A DNA stretch of 64,000 bases from Acetobacter sp. 46_36 (GTDB lineage Bacteria; Pseudomonadota; Alphaproteobacteria; RF32; CAG-239). Location of the stretch: positions 62,001-126,000 of the forward strand of contig MNTT01000015.1 of NCBI GenBank assembly GCA_001917135.1. The letters are read 5' to 3'. The notes beneath the pieces were generated by a model. That model did not search any database and was not told the origin of the DNA. It saw only the letters and a list, made by a program, of their open reading frames with translations. Positions 7,847 through 16,120 of this stretch are shown here, piece by piece (position 1 is the first letter of the stretch; each line of letters begins with the position of its first letter). A program made the translations under genes and the position numbers.

Positions 7847-8302
7847 TTAGGCATTAACGGTAACTTTGCCGCCGGCTTTTTCAACCGCTGCAACAGCCGC
7901 TTTAGACGCAGAATCTACCGTAATATTGATAGATGCCGTCAACGCACCTCTTGCCAACAGGCGGATACCGTCCAACTCTTTGGAAATCAGGTTGGAAGCA
8001 ACCAAACTTTCCTTATTGATGTCATTGGCATTTAATTTGCCGGCATCAATAGCCTTCTGGATTGTATCCAGATTAATAACGGCAAAAGTCTTCGCGAACG
8101 GATTCTTAAAACCGCGTTTCGGCAATCTGCGGTAAATCGGCATCTGACCGCCTTCAAAACCGCGAATAGAAACACCGGAACGAGATTTCTGACCTTTAAC
8201 GCCGCGGCCGCCGGTTTTACCCTTGCCGCTGCCGATACCGCGGCCAACGCGGATACGGCTCTTTGTGGCGCCTTCGTTATCTCTTAATTCATTCAGTTTC
8301 AT
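7847..8302 (-). CDS. rplO: 50S ribosomal protein L15
   Basis: This 151-residue protein has the Gly/Arg/Lys-rich N-terminal extension of L15 (RVGRGIGSGKGKTGGRGVKGQKSR, residues about 18-41), which threads into the 23S rRNA core, followed by the FEGGQMPIYRRLPKRGF segment. The ATG at 8302 has AAGG eight bases upstream; an in-frame GTG at 8311 is the alternative. It is the last gene of the operon here, separated from rpmD by an unusually long 110-base gap that contains a nested hairpin. secY, which follows rplO in most bacteria, is absent. Confidence 0.97.
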   Translation of the reverse strand: MKLNELRDNEGATKSRIRVGRGIGSGKGKTGGRGVKGQKSRSGVSIRGFEGGQMPIYRRLPKRGFKNPFAKTFAVINLDTIQKAIDAGKLNANDINKESLVASNLISKELDGIRLLARGALTASINITVDSASKAAVAAVEKAGGKVTVNA

Positions 8303-8376
8303 TTTTTTCACCTTTTCTTCAACTCAACTTAAAATCAAAAATTTCTTGTTCGGGACACCCTCAGCCTCAAAACCGT

Positions 8377-8415
8377 TGGGGCTGGGCAGATTTACACCTG
8401 CCCGATGCTGCCCCA
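8377..8415 (-). promoter_or_regulatory. Nested hairpin in the rpmD-rplO gap
   Basis: An outer stem TGGGGC/GCCCCA (8410-8415 with 8377-8382) encloses an inner stem GGGCAG/CTGCCC (8398-8403 with 8384-8389). It sits within a 110-base gap where neighbouring genes of the operon have gaps of 2-18 bases. No T run follows, so it is not a simple terminator; it may be a processing site or a ribosomal-protein binding site. Confidence 0.55.
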
Positions 8416-8421
8416 GAACAA

Positions 8422-8607
8422 TTATTCTTCAACTTTAATGAGGTGAGCTACCTTATTAATCATTCCTCTAACGGCCGGAGTATCTTCCAAAACGGAAGTT
8501 CTGCCGACTTTATTCAAGCCCAGACCTTTCAAAGTAGCAATCTGCTCTTTGCCGTGGCCGATGGAACTTCTTACCTGAGTAACCTTAACTGTCTTTTTAT
8601 TAGCCAT
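8422..8607 (-). CDS. rpmD: 50S ribosomal protein L30
   Basis: A 61-residue protein with the L30 pattern KVTQVRSSIGHGKEQIATLKGLGL, of normal length for the family. It binds 23S rRNA on the outer face of the large subunit. It starts two bases after the rpsE stop, so the two are probably translationally coupled. The following gap to rplO is long. Confidence 0.96.
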   Translation of the reverse strand: MANKKTVKVTQVRSSIGHGKEQIATLKGLGLNKVGRTSVLEDTPAVRGMINKVAHLIKVEE

Positions 8608-8609
8608 GA

Positions 8610-9176
8610 TTAAGCCTCCTCTTTGTCCATCTTAACGTTAGAAGTATTTTCGCGACGGCTTACAATATCACCGACTTTCTTGCCGCGCTTCGCCGCAACC
8701 ATGCGTGGGCTGTTGATAGCCTGCAAAGCCGCAAACGTTGCCTTAATCATATTGTAAGGATTGTTTGAACCGAGTGATTTTGCAACAACATCCTGCACGC
8801 CCAGTACTTCAAATACTGCACGCATCGGACCGCCGGCAATAACGCCGGTACCGGCCGGAGCTGTTCTCAAAACGACTTTTCCGGCGCCAAATCTGCCGCT
8901 GATGTCGTGATGCAGTGTTCTGCCTTCGCGAAGCGGAATGCGAATCATATTCTTTTTCGCTTCGTTCGTAGCTTTAACAATAGCTTCCGGAACTTCAGCA
9001 GCTTTGCCGGAACCAAAACCGATACGGCCTTTCTGGTCACCAACAACTACCAAAGCAGCAAAAGACATTGTGCGGCCGCCTTTTACGGTCTTGGCTACGC
9101 GGTTGACGAAAACCAGTTTTTCAACCAGTTCTTCTTTTTTATCCGTCTTATTATGACGATCTAAAGATTGTGCCAT
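8610..9176 (-). CDS. rpsE: 30S ribosomal protein S5
   Basis: A 188-residue protein with the S5 double-stranded RNA-binding part (VKGGRTMSFAALVVVGD, about residues 33-49) and the C-terminal lobe (APAGTGVIAGGPMRAVFEVLG). S5 supports decoding accuracy on the small subunit. Two ATG codons occur in tandem; I prefer the second (9176) because GGAGG lies five bases before it. It lies seven bases after rplR. Confidence 0.97.
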   Translation of the reverse strand: MAQSLDRHNKTDKKEELVEKLVFVNRVAKTVKGGRTMSFAALVVVGDQKGRIGFGSGKAAEVPEAIVKATNEAKKNMIRIPLREGRTLHHDISGRFGAGKVVLRTAPAGTGVIAGGPMRAVFEVLGVQDVVAKSLGSNNPYNMIKATFAALQAINSPRMVAAKRGKKVGDIVSRRENTSNVKMDKEEA

Positions 9177-9185
9177 CATAACCTC

Positions 9186-9548
9186 CTAAAACTTCAATCC
9201 GGCTTCGCGGGCAGAATCTGCCAAAGCCTTCACCCGGCCATGATATACATAACCGCCGCGGTCAAACACAACTTCGCTGACACCGTTTTTAACGGCGCGC
9301 TCAGCAACTACTTTGCCGACATACTGCGCAGCTTCAATATTCGAAGATTTCGCAATATTGTCTCTTACTTCCTTATCCAAGGTAGAAGCAGAAGCAACTG
9401 TAGCACCTTTTGCATCGTCAATAATCTGCGCATAAATATGCTTTCCGCTGCGAAATACAGACAATCTCATCTTTCCATTCGCGGCAGCTTTCAAAGCCGT
9501 TCTAACACGTGCTTTTCTTTTTTCATATAACTTTCTTGGTGTATTCAT
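9186..9548 (-). CDS. rplR: 50S ribosomal protein L18
   Basis: A 120-residue protein with the L18 signature RLSVFRSGKHIYAQIIDD (residues 29-46) and the C-terminal GRVKALADSAREAGLKF. L18 helps anchor 5S rRNA together with L5. Twelve bases separate it from the rplF coding end at 9560. Confidence 0.97.
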   Translation of the reverse strand: MNTPRKLYEKRKARVRTALKAAANGKMRLSVFRSGKHIYAQIIDDAKGATVASASTLDKEVRDNIAKSSNIEAAQYVGKVVAERAVKNGVSEVVFDRGGYVYHGRVKALADSAREAGLKF

Positions 9549-9559
9549 TGCTTTACATC

Positions 9560-10096
9560 CTATTTCTTCTTGCCTTCTTTACGACGTACATATTCGCCGT
9601 CTACGCGAATGCCTTTTCCTTTATAAGGTTCAGGCTTTCTGTATTTGCGAATTTCAGCCGCAACCTGACCTACCAGCTGCTTGTCAACACCGCTGACCTT
9701 AAGGGTCGTCTGGCTTTCGCAGACAATGGTAATGCCTTTCGGGGTTTCAAACGGTACATCGTGCGAAAAGCCCAGCGTCAAAACCAGATTTTTTCCGTCC
9801 ATACGGGCTTTGTAACCAACGCCGTTCAGTTCAATACTCTTGCTGTAACCGGCGCTGACGCCTTTTACCAGAGAATTAATCTGGGCTCTGGTCGTGCCCC
9901 ACAATGTCCGGGCCGTACGGCTCTGAGAATGCGGAGTAACCACAATTTTACCATCATTAATTTCTACATTTACATGAGAATCATCATAAGCAAAGCTTAA
10001 TTCACCCAATTTTCCTTTAACGTTAACAACATTGCCGTTAACAGATGCGCTAACGCCTTCCGGGATAATTACAGGATATTTTCCAACTCTTGACAT
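9560..10096 (-). CDS. rplF: 50S ribosomal protein L6
   Basis: A 178-residue protein with the two related L6 domains and the family end motif KPEPYKGKGIRVDGEYVRRKEGKKK (about residues 152-176). It binds near the factor-binding region of the large subunit. Start SRVGKYPVIIPEGV is canonical. Confidence 0.97.
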   Translation of the reverse strand: MSRVGKYPVIIPEGVSASVNGNVVNVKGKLGELSFAYDDSHVNVEINDGKIVVTPHSQSRTARTLWGTTRAQINSLVKGVSAGYSKSIELNGVGYKARMDGKNLVLTLGFSHDVPFETPKGITIVCESQTTLKVSGVDKQLVGQVAAEIRKYRKPEPYKGKGIRVDGEYVRRKEGKKK

Positions 10097-10107
10097 CCGC
10101 TATCTCC

Positions 10108-10506
10108 CTAGAAAACCTGGCACAAGATTTCGCCGCCGACGTTTGCTTTTCTGGCTTCGTTATCGCTCATAACGCCTTTCGGGGTTGAAACGATGGAAAT
10201 ACCGAGGCCGTTGTAAACTCTAGGCAGGTCTCTTACACTGGAATATACGCGGCGTCCCGGAGTGGAAACGCGGTAAATTTCAGTAATAACACTTGTACCC
10301 TCATGATACTTTAATTGAATACGAAGTTCGTCAACGCCCGGACGTACATTGGCCTTTTCATAACCGGCAATGTAGCCTTCTCTTTTCAGAACTTCCAAAA
10401 CATTTTCACGCAGGCGAGAGGCCGGTGATACAACATCACTTTTCTTCGCTCTTTGTGCGTTTCTAATGCGTGTGAGCATATCGCCCAAAGGATCAGTCAT
10501 AGACAT
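10108..10506 (-). CDS. rpsH: 30S ribosomal protein S8
   Basis: A 132-residue protein starting MSMTDPLGDMLTRIRNA and containing the S8 motif YKSTPKG-like VSTPKGVMSDNEARKANVGG at its C-terminus. S8 binds the central domain of 16S rRNA and in other bacteria represses the spc operon by binding its mRNA near rplE. No such mimic was recognised here. Confidence 0.97.
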   Translation of the reverse strand: MSMTDPLGDMLTRIRNAQRAKKSDVVSPASRLRENVLEVLKREGYIAGYEKANVRPGVDELRIQLKYHEGTSVITEIYRVSTPGRRVYSSVRDLPRVYNGLGISIVSTPKGVMSDNEARKANVGGEILCQVF

Positions 10507-10518
10507 AATATCATCTCC

Positions 10519-10824
10519 TTACCAGCTTGATTTTACCAAACCAGGAATTTCGCCAAAGCTTGCCATCTGTCTTAATTCAACACGGCTTACTCCGAACTTC
10601 CTGCTAACACTACGAGAGCGTCCCGTAATTCTGCAACGGTTTCTTACTCTGACCTTTGAAGAATTGCGCGGTAACGCCGCCAATTTCAAATTCGCCTGAA
10701 ATCTCTCTTCTTCAGGAGCGTTTTTGTCATCGGCAATGGCCTTTAACTTGGAGCGGATGTTCGCATATTTTGCAACCATCTTCACTCTTTTCAAGTTTCT
10801 GTATACTGAACTTGTTTTTGACAT
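10519..10824 (-). CDS. rpsN: 30S ribosomal protein S14 (zinc-free type)
   Basis: A 101-residue protein of the long S14 form. The region that binds zinc in the short form reads RNRCRITGRSRSVSRKFG with only one cysteine, so this is the zinc-independent type usual in Proteobacteria. It sits between rplE and rpsH as expected. Confidence 0.97.
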   Translation of the reverse strand: MSKTSSVYRNLKRVKMVAKYANIRSKLKAIADDKNAPEEERFQANLKLAALPRNSSKVRVRNRCRITGRSRSVSRKFGVSRVELRQMASFGEIPGLVKSSW

Positions 10825-10838
10825 AGTAAAATCTCCGC

Positions 10839-11378
10839 TTATTTCTTATATGGTAAGTTGAAAGATGTCAGAAGAAACTTGGCTTCTTCGTCTGTCTTGG
10901 CCGAAGTGCAGATAACAATATCCATACCTCTGACCTGTTCAACCTTTTCATAGTTAATTTCAGGGAAAATAATCTGCTCTTTAATGCCAAAAGCAAAGTT
11001 CCCTCTTCCGTCAAAGTTCTTTCCCGAAATGCCGTGAAAGTCTCTGATACGAGGAAGAGCCATATTAACCAAGCGCTCAAGGAATTCATACATTCTGTCT
11101 GAACGCAGCGTAACTTTGCAGCCAATCGACATACCTTCTCTCAGCTTAAAGGTTGCAATTGATTTTCTGGCGGAAGTAATCACCGGTTTCTGACCGGCAA
11201 TCATCGCCATTTCTTCAACGGCATTATTCAGCTTTTTCTTGTCCGTAATGGCATCGCCGACGCCCATGTTCAGAACAATCTTTGTCAACTTCGGAATCTC
11301 ATGCGGGTTCTTGTAACCGAACTTTTCCACAAGAGCTTTCTTAATGACATCATTATACAATGTTTCAAAATTTGTCAT
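10839..11378 (-). CDS. rplE: 50S ribosomal protein L5
   Basis: A 179-residue protein with the L5 motifs PKLTKIVLNMGVGDA (residues about 29-43), TSARKSIATFKLREGMSIG and the loop IRDFHGISGKNFDGRGN. L5 carries 5S rRNA and contacts the P-site tRNA. I chose ATG 11378, which has GGAG seven or more bases upstream, over an in-frame TTG one codon earlier. Confidence 0.97.
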   Translation of the reverse strand: MTNFETLYNDVIKKALVEKFGYKNPHEIPKLTKIVLNMGVGDAITDKKKLNNAVEEMAMIAGQKPVITSARKSIATFKLREGMSIGCKVTLRSDRMYEFLERLVNMALPRIRDFHGISGKNFDGRGNFAFGIKEQIIFPEINYEKVEQVRGMDIVICTSAKTDEEAKFLLTSFNLPYKK

Positions 11379-11389
11379 CAAATTATCTC

Positions 11390-11704
11390 CTAATTATCGA
11401 TTACTTCACCGGATTTCCGGGCAACACGCTTCTTAACACCGTCAACAACCTTATAGCCAACCTTTGAGGGTTTGCCTTCAGCCGTTACAGCTGCCACATT
11501 AGAAACTTGAATAGCCGCTTCTTTGGTAACAATACCGCCGGGGTTGGTCTGGCTCGGCTTCGTATGTCTTTTAACCAGGTTAACACCTTGAACGACAACT
11601 TTGCCTTCTTTCGGCATAGCCTTTAAGACTTCGCCGGTTTTGCCCTTATCATCACCCGCAATAACGATTACTTTATCACCTTTTTTGATTTTCATTTTGC
11701 TCAT
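11390..11704 (-). CDS. rplX: 50S ribosomal protein L24
   Basis: A 104-residue protein with the KOW motif KIKKGDKVIVIAGDDKGKTGEV near its start. L24 is an early assembly protein of the large subunit. Its ATG overlaps the rplN stop by one base (TAATG), a sign of coupled translation. Confidence 0.97.
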   Translation of the reverse strand: MSKMKIKKGDKVIVIAGDDKGKTGEVLKAMPKEGKVVVQGVNLVKRHTKPSQTNPGGIVTKEAAIQVSNVAAVTAEGKPSKVGYKVVDGVKKRVARKSGEVIDN

Positions 11705-12072
11705 TACAAAACCTCCGGCGCTAAAGAAATTATCTTCATAAATTTTTTCGCACGCAGCTCTCTGGTAACCGGGCCAAAGATACGGGTGCCGATAGGCTCG
11801 CCGTCTTTGTTGACCAGAACCGCCGCATTGCTGTCAAAACGGATAACGCTTCCGTCTTTGCGTCTGATGTCGCTTGCCGTTCTGACGATAACAGCACGCT
11901 GAACATCGCCTTTCTTTACACGCCCTTTAGGCATTGCATCTTTTACGGAAACGATAATAATGTCACCGACTGAAGCATGCATTCTCTTGGAACCGCCAAG
12001 AACTTTAATGCACTGCACCTGACGTGCTCCAGAATTATCCGCAACATCTAGGTTGGTTTGCATCTGTATCAT
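11704..12072 (-). CDS. rplN: 50S ribosomal protein L14
   Basis: A 122-residue protein with the L14 pattern MQTNLDVADNSGARQVQCIK and the C-terminal GPVTRELRAKKFMKIISLAPEVL. It bridges to 16S rRNA at the subunit interface. The ATG at 12072 has AGGAAGG eight bases upstream. Confidence 0.97.
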   Translation of the reverse strand: MIQMQTNLDVADNSGARQVQCIKVLGGSKRMHASVGDIIIVSVKDAMPKGRVKKGDVQRAVIVRTASDIRRKDGSVIRFDSNAAVLVNKDGEPIGTRIFGPVTRELRAKKFMKIISLAPEVL

Positions 12073-12089
12073 AATTCATTCCTTCCTAA

Positions 12090-12332
12090 TTAGGCATTTT
12101 CATTATTACTGATTACAGTCCAAGTCTTGGTTTTGGAATAAGGTTTGGATTCAATAATCGAAACCTGATCCCCTTCTTTGAACTGGTTATTTTCGTCATG
12201 AGCGGCAAACTTCTTGCTTCTCTTAACGATCTTCTTGTAAACAGGATGCATAACCTGACGCTCAACGCTGACAACGACGGTTTTATCCTGTTTGGCGCTT
12301 ACAACAACGCCCTGAAGAATTCTTTTAGGCAT
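12090..12332 (-). CDS. rpsQ: 30S ribosomal protein S17
   Basis: An 80-residue OB-fold protein with the S17 segments VVSAKQDKTVVVSVER and KKFAAHDENNQFKEGDQVSI, the latter ending in the family ESKPYSKTKTW motif. It binds the 5' domain of 16S rRNA. Confidence 0.97.
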   Translation of the reverse strand: MPKRILQGVVVSAKQDKTVVVSVERQVMHPVYKKIVKRSKKFAAHDENNQFKEGDQVSIIESKPYSKTKTWTVISNNENA

Positions 12333-12343
12333 CTGTTTTTCTC

Positions 12344-12541
12344 CTAACTATTCTTCTTACGCTCTGTTAAAAGCGTATTGATTTGAGCTACTTCCTTACG
12401 AACTTTAGAGATAGCCGACGGGTTCTGCAGCTGACCGGTAGCCTGCTGAATGCGCAAACTCAGTTGCTCTTTCTTGCACTCTACGAGTCTTGCTTCGAGC
12501 TCGTCAACGCTCATAGCTCTCAAATCTTTAATTTTCACCAT
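12344..12541 (-). CDS. rpmC: 50S ribosomal protein L29
   Basis: A 65-residue helical-hairpin protein (MVKIKDLRAMSVDELEARL, with the QNPSAISKVRKEVAQINT segment). It lies by the exit of the peptide tunnel. Its ATG shares one base with the rplP stop (TAATG). Confidence 0.96.
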   Translation of the reverse strand: MVKIKDLRAMSVDELEARLVECKKEQLSLRIQQATGQLQNPSAISKVRKEVAQINTLLTERKKNS

Positions 12542-12969
12542 TATGCTTCTCCATTATCAGAATTCAAGCGTTTAACAAATTTGCTCTTTACGGGCAATTT
12601 TGCTGCACCCAGTGCAAATGCTCTGCGCGCGGTATCTTCATCAACCTCGCCGATTTCAAACATAATGCGTCCGGGTTTAACTCTTGCTACCCAAAATTCA
12701 GGAGCACCTTTACCTTTACCCATACGAACCTCGGCAGGCTTGTCTGACACAGGAACATCCGGGAAAATTCTGATCCATAAACGGCCGGCTCTTTTCATTT
12801 CACGGGTGATAGCGCGGCGGGCAGCCTCAATCTGGCGTGCGGTAACGCGCTCCGGTGAAAGAGCTTTCAATCCGTATGAACCGAAACTCAATTCAGCACC
12901 GCCTTTGGCAACGCCGTGAATACGGCCTTTATGCTGCTTGCGGAACTTTACACGTTTTGGACTTAACAT
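12541..12969 (-). CDS. rplP: 50S ribosomal protein L16
   Basis: A 142-residue protein starting MLSPKRVKFRKQHKGRIHG with the family MGKGKGAPEFWVARVKPGR segment (residues about 82-100). L16 lines the A-site tRNA path on the large subunit. Confidence 0.97.
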   Translation of the reverse strand: MLSPKRVKFRKQHKGRIHGVAKGGAELSFGSYGLKALSPERVTARQIEAARRAITREMKRAGRLWIRIFPDVPVSDKPAEVRMGKGKGAPEFWVARVKPGRIMFEIGEVDEDTARRAFALGAAKLPVKSKFVKRLNSDNGEA

Positions 12970-12984
12970 CTTAAAACCTCATTC

Positions 12985-13653
12985 TTACTTTTGTTCAGCC
13001 AATTTCTTGTCTTGTGCCATTGGATCGTGAGCCATAATCTCACCTTTGTAAATCCAAACCTTAACGCCGCAGGCACCATAGGTGGTGTGAGCAGTTGAAG
13101 TAGCATAGTCAATATCGGCGCGGAGAGTGTGCAAAGGCACTCTGCCTTCACGGTAATATTCGGTTCTTGCAATTTCGGCACCGCCGAGACGACCCGAACA
13201 GCAAACCTTAATACCTTCGGCGCCCAGACGCAGAGCAGACTGCATAACTCTCTTCATTGCGCGGCGGAAAGCAACACGTCTTTCCAACTGCTGCGCAACG
13301 GAATCTGCAACCAACTGTGCATCCAGTTCCGGCTTTCTGACTTCCAGAATGTTTAACTGGACTTCGGAATCGGTCAACTTTTGAATGTCTTTTCTCAACA
13401 ACTCAATGTCTTGACCTTTCTTCCCAATTACAACACCCGGTCTTGCCGAATGAATAGTAACTCTGGCTTTCTTGGCAGGGCGCTCAATGACAACCTTGCT
13501 GATACCGGCCTGAGCCAGCTTTTCTTTCAAAAACTTTCTGATCTTCAGATCTTCGTGGAGGTAGTCCGTGAACTTCTCATCTGCATACCAGCGAGAGTCC
13601 CAAGTGCGGTTAACGCCTAAACGAAGACTGATCGGATTAACTTTCTGTCCCAT
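12985..13653 (-). CDS. rpsC: 30S ribosomal protein S3
   Basis: A 222-residue protein with the N-terminal MGQKVNPISLRLG, a KH domain containing RPGVVIGKKGQDIE (residues about 71-84) and the C-terminal CSGRLGGAEIARTE motif. S3 forms part of the mRNA entry tunnel. Confidence 0.97.
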   Translation of the reverse strand: MGQKVNPISLRLGVNRTWDSRWYADEKFTDYLHEDLKIRKFLKEKLAQAGISKVVIERPAKKARVTIHSARPGVVIGKKGQDIELLRKDIQKLTDSEVQLNILEVRKPELDAQLVADSVAQQLERRVAFRRAMKRVMQSALRLGAEGIKVCCSGRLGGAEIARTEYYREGRVPLHTLRADIDYATSTAHTTYGACGVKVWIYKGEIMAHDPMAQDKKLAEQK

Positions 13654-13658
13654 TTAAC

Positions 13659-14033
13659 TTACTCCCCACGTTCTGCAACGACGATGGTCAGCTTCGAGAA
13701 AGGCTTCAAAACCCTTGCGCCTCTGCCGCGACCGCGTGCATGCATACGTTTCATAACAATGCCATTGCCGGTATAAGCTTCGGCAACAACAAGCTTGTCA
13801 ATGTTGAGCTTGTGGTTGTTTTCAGCATTGGCAATAGCCGATTTCAACACTTCTAAAGCAACTTTTGCAATTCTCTTCTTAGAAAAGCTAAGTTCTGCAA
13901 CAGCTTTCTCGGCGCTTAAGCCTCTGATTGTCTGAGCAACAAGGTTTAATTTACGAGAGCTGGAACGGATAGAATTGCACACAGCCATCGCCTGGTTGTC
14001 GGCAAGTCTTCTTGTATCTTTAGTTTTTCCCAT
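13659..14033 (-). CDS. rplV: 50S ribosomal protein L22
   Basis: A 124-residue protein with the helical core (SRKLNLVAQTIRGLSAEKA) and the long beta-hairpin ending in KRMHARGRGRGARVLKPFS that lines the peptide exit tunnel. It is slightly longer at the N-terminus than the usual 110 residues. Confidence 0.97.
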   Translation of the reverse strand: MGKTKDTRRLADNQAMAVCNSIRSSSRKLNLVAQTIRGLSAEKAVAELSFSKKRIAKVALEVLKSAIANAENNHKLNIDKLVVAEAYTGNGIVMKRMHARGRGRGARVLKPFSKLTIVVAERGE

Positions 14034-14035
14034 AA

Positions 14036-14314
14036 TTAACCTCTCTTAACTTTTTTATCTGCAGCGTGACCATAGAAGGTACGTGTCGGAGCAAATTCGC
14101 CGAACTTGTGACCAACCATTTCCTCGGTAACCAATACCGGGATAAACTTGTGGCCGTTGTGCACACCGAATGTCAGACCGACAAACTGCGGCAGCATCGT
14201 CGAACGGCGAGACCAGATTTTAATCACTTCATTACGAGTAGATGCTCTTGCTGCATCAGCTTTCTTAAGAAGATAACCATCTACAAAAGGTCCTTTCCAT
14301 ACGGAACGAGTCAT
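14036..14314 (-). CDS. rpsS: 30S ribosomal protein S19
   Basis: A 92-residue protein starting TRSVWKGPFVDGYLLKKA and holding the VHNGHKFIPVLVTEEMVGHKFGEFAPTR core of S19. It works with S13 in the head of the small subunit. Confidence 0.97.
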   Translation of the reverse strand: MTRSVWKGPFVDGYLLKKADAARASTRNEVIKIWSRRSTMLPQFVGLTFGVHNGHKFIPVLVTEEMVGHKFGEFAPTRTFYGHAADKKVKRG

Positions 14315-14326
14315 CTGTTTACCTCC

Positions 14327-15163
14327 TTATTTCTTTTTGTTTTCATGACGAGATCTCATAATAAAGCGATCTGTCTTCTTGTTAGAACGAGTTTTTGCAC
14401 CCTTGGTCGGCTTGCCCCACGGCGTAACCGGATGACGTCCGCCGGAAGTACGGCCTTCACCACCACCATGCGGGTGGTCAACAGGGTTCATAGCAACACC
14501 GCGGGATACCGGACGTGCGCCCAGCCATCTTGCGCGGCCGGCCTTACCCAGAGAAACGTTCTGGTTATCCGGATTGGAAACAGCTCCAACCGTAGCCAGA
14601 CATTCTTCGCGGACGATTCTCAACTCGCCGGAAGAAAGTTTCAACTGTGCATAGCCTGCATCTTTACCGACAACCTGAGCATAACAACCGGCAGAACGAA
14701 CCAACTGTCCGCCTTTGCCAACTTTCAGCTCAACATTGTGTACAATCGTACCAACCGGCATACTCTTCAAAGGCATTGCATTACCCGGCTTAATATCGGC
14801 CTTTTCCGAAGAAATAACCTTATCGCCGGCTTTCAGTCTTTGCGGAGCCAAGATATAAGCCTTTTCGCCGTCCTCATAATTGATTAATGCAATGAAAGAC
14901 GTGCGGTTAGGATCATATTCGATTCTCTCGACGGTTGCTTCACAATCAAATTTATTACGCTTAAAGTCGATAACACGGTATTTGCGTTTATGTCCGCCGC
15001 CGATTCTCCGACTTGTGACGTGTCCGAAATTATCACGCCCGCCGCTTTTGGTCAGACCAACGGTCAGACTCTTTTCCGGATTGCCTTTATAAAGCTCACT
15101 TCTGTCAACAATAATCAGCTGACGAAGACCCGGAGTGGCAGGTTTATATGTTTTCAAAGCCAT
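14327..15163 (-). CDS. rplB: 50S ribosomal protein L2
   Basis: A 278-residue protein with the L2 end motif VAMNPVDHPHGGGEGRTSGG (residues about 220-239), whose His lies near the peptidyl-transferase centre, and RNA-binding segments such as HKRKYRVIDFKRNKFD. Length is normal. Confidence 0.98.
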   Translation of the reverse strand: MALKTYKPATPGLRQLIIVDRSELYKGNPEKSLTVGLTKSGGRDNFGHVTSRRIGGGHKRKYRVIDFKRNKFDCEATVERIEYDPNRTSFIALINYEDGEKAYILAPQRLKAGDKVISSEKADIKPGNAMPLKSMPVGTIVHNVELKVGKGGQLVRSAGCYAQVVGKDAGYAQLKLSSGELRIVREECLATVGAVSNPDNQNVSLGKAGRARWLGARPVSRGVAMNPVDHPHGGGEGRTSGGRHPVTPWGKPTKGAKTRSNKKTDRFIMRSRHENKKK

Positions 15164-15165
15164 GG

Positions 15166-15483
15166 CTAAATTCCTGCTGTAACATCAATATTTTGACCTT
15201 CGGCAAGCGTAATAACGGCCTTCTTGTAATCAGAACGGACGCCCTGAAAACCTCTGAAACGTTTTACCTTACCGGCTTGTTTCACGGTATTTACCTTGTT
15301 TACCTTTACGTTAAAGATAGCTTCAACAGCCGCTTTAACATCTTCTTTCGTAGCAGACAGCGGAACCATAAAGACCACTTTGCCGTTTTCGGAAGACATC
15401 ATCGACTTTTCGGTAATTACCGGACGAAGTAATGTATCATACATAGCTGCAGTTACATTGTTTGCATTATCTGATTTTTTCAT
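15166..15483 (-). CDS. rplW: 50S ribosomal protein L23
   Basis: A 105-residue protein with the L23 core LLRPVITEKSMMSSENGKVVF and KVNTVKQAGKVKRFRG. L23 is the docking site for trigger factor and SRP at the tunnel exit. The ATG at 15483 overlaps the rplD stop (ATGA) and has GGAGG ten bases upstream. A run of Asn/Ala residues precedes the usual start, giving a slightly long N-terminus. Confidence 0.96.
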   Translation of the reverse strand: MKKSDNANNVTAAMYDTLLRPVITEKSMMSSENGKVVFMVPLSATKEDVKAAVEAIFNVKVNKVNTVKQAGKVKRFRGFQGVRSDYKKAVITLAEGQNIDVTAGI

Positions 15484-16100
15484 TGTAATCTTTCCTCCAA
15501 GCAAGCAACAGCCTCTTTAGTTAATACCAACTTCTCTTTCTTCAAAATATCGTACACATTGGCACCGATTGTCGGCAGTACGTCAATTCCGGCAATATTG
15601 CGGCTTGCCAATGCGAAATTAACATCAACTTCCTTACCGTCAATAAACAGGCAGTTTTTCAAACCGCAGACGTTCAATTTAGCCAGTAAATCTTTCGTCT
15701 TTGCGTTTTCAAGCTTTGCCTCGTCAATAACGATCAGGTTTCCTTCTTTGGCTTTTGCCGAAAGAGCTGTCTTCAGACCAAGTTTTCTGAACTTTTTCGT
15801 CAGGTCATGAGAATGATCTCTGACAACCGGCCCGAACACGATACCACCTTTTCTGAACTGGGTACCTTTGCGGCTGCCCTGACGTGCGTTGCCGGAACCC
15901 TTTTGCTTAAACGGCTTCGCAGGCGTCAAAGCAACGTCGGAACGCCCTTTGGTCTGGTGGTTGCCGCACTGGCGCATGGCAAGCTGCCAATTAACCACGC
16001 GGTGTAAAACATCGGCACGGACTTCAAGCCCGAAAATAGCATCGTTCAGCTCAATGCTTCCGACATTTTCATTATTTAAATTTAAGATGTCCTGTTTCAT
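15480..16100 (-). CDS. rplD: 50S ribosomal protein L4
   Basis: A 206-residue protein with the extended loop KPFKQKGSGNARQGSRKGTQFRKGG-type sequence (about residues 57-82) that reaches the exit tunnel. In Escherichia coli L4 also represses its own S10 operon through the mRNA leader; the leader hairpin upstream of rpsJ here is a candidate target. I chose ATG 16100, nine bases after AAGGA. Confidence 0.97.
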   Translation of the reverse strand: MKQDILNLNNENVGSIELNDAIFGLEVRADVLHRVVNWQLAMRQCGNHQTKGRSDVALTPAKPFKQKGSGNARQGSRKGTQFRKGGIVFGPVVRDHSHDLTKKFRKLGLKTALSAKAKEGNLIVIDEAKLENAKTKDLLAKLNVCGLKNCLFIDGKEVDVNFALASRNIAGIDVLPTIGANVYDILKKEKLVLTKEAVACLEERLQ

Positions 16101-16120
16101 ATTCAAAATTCCTTAATCTC

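Noticed and set aside
14066..14887. A 273-codon plus-strand frame opposite rplB and rpsS
   Set aside because: It lies wholly opposite well-supported ribosomal genes and has no plausible start signal; long shadows are expected from their codon use.
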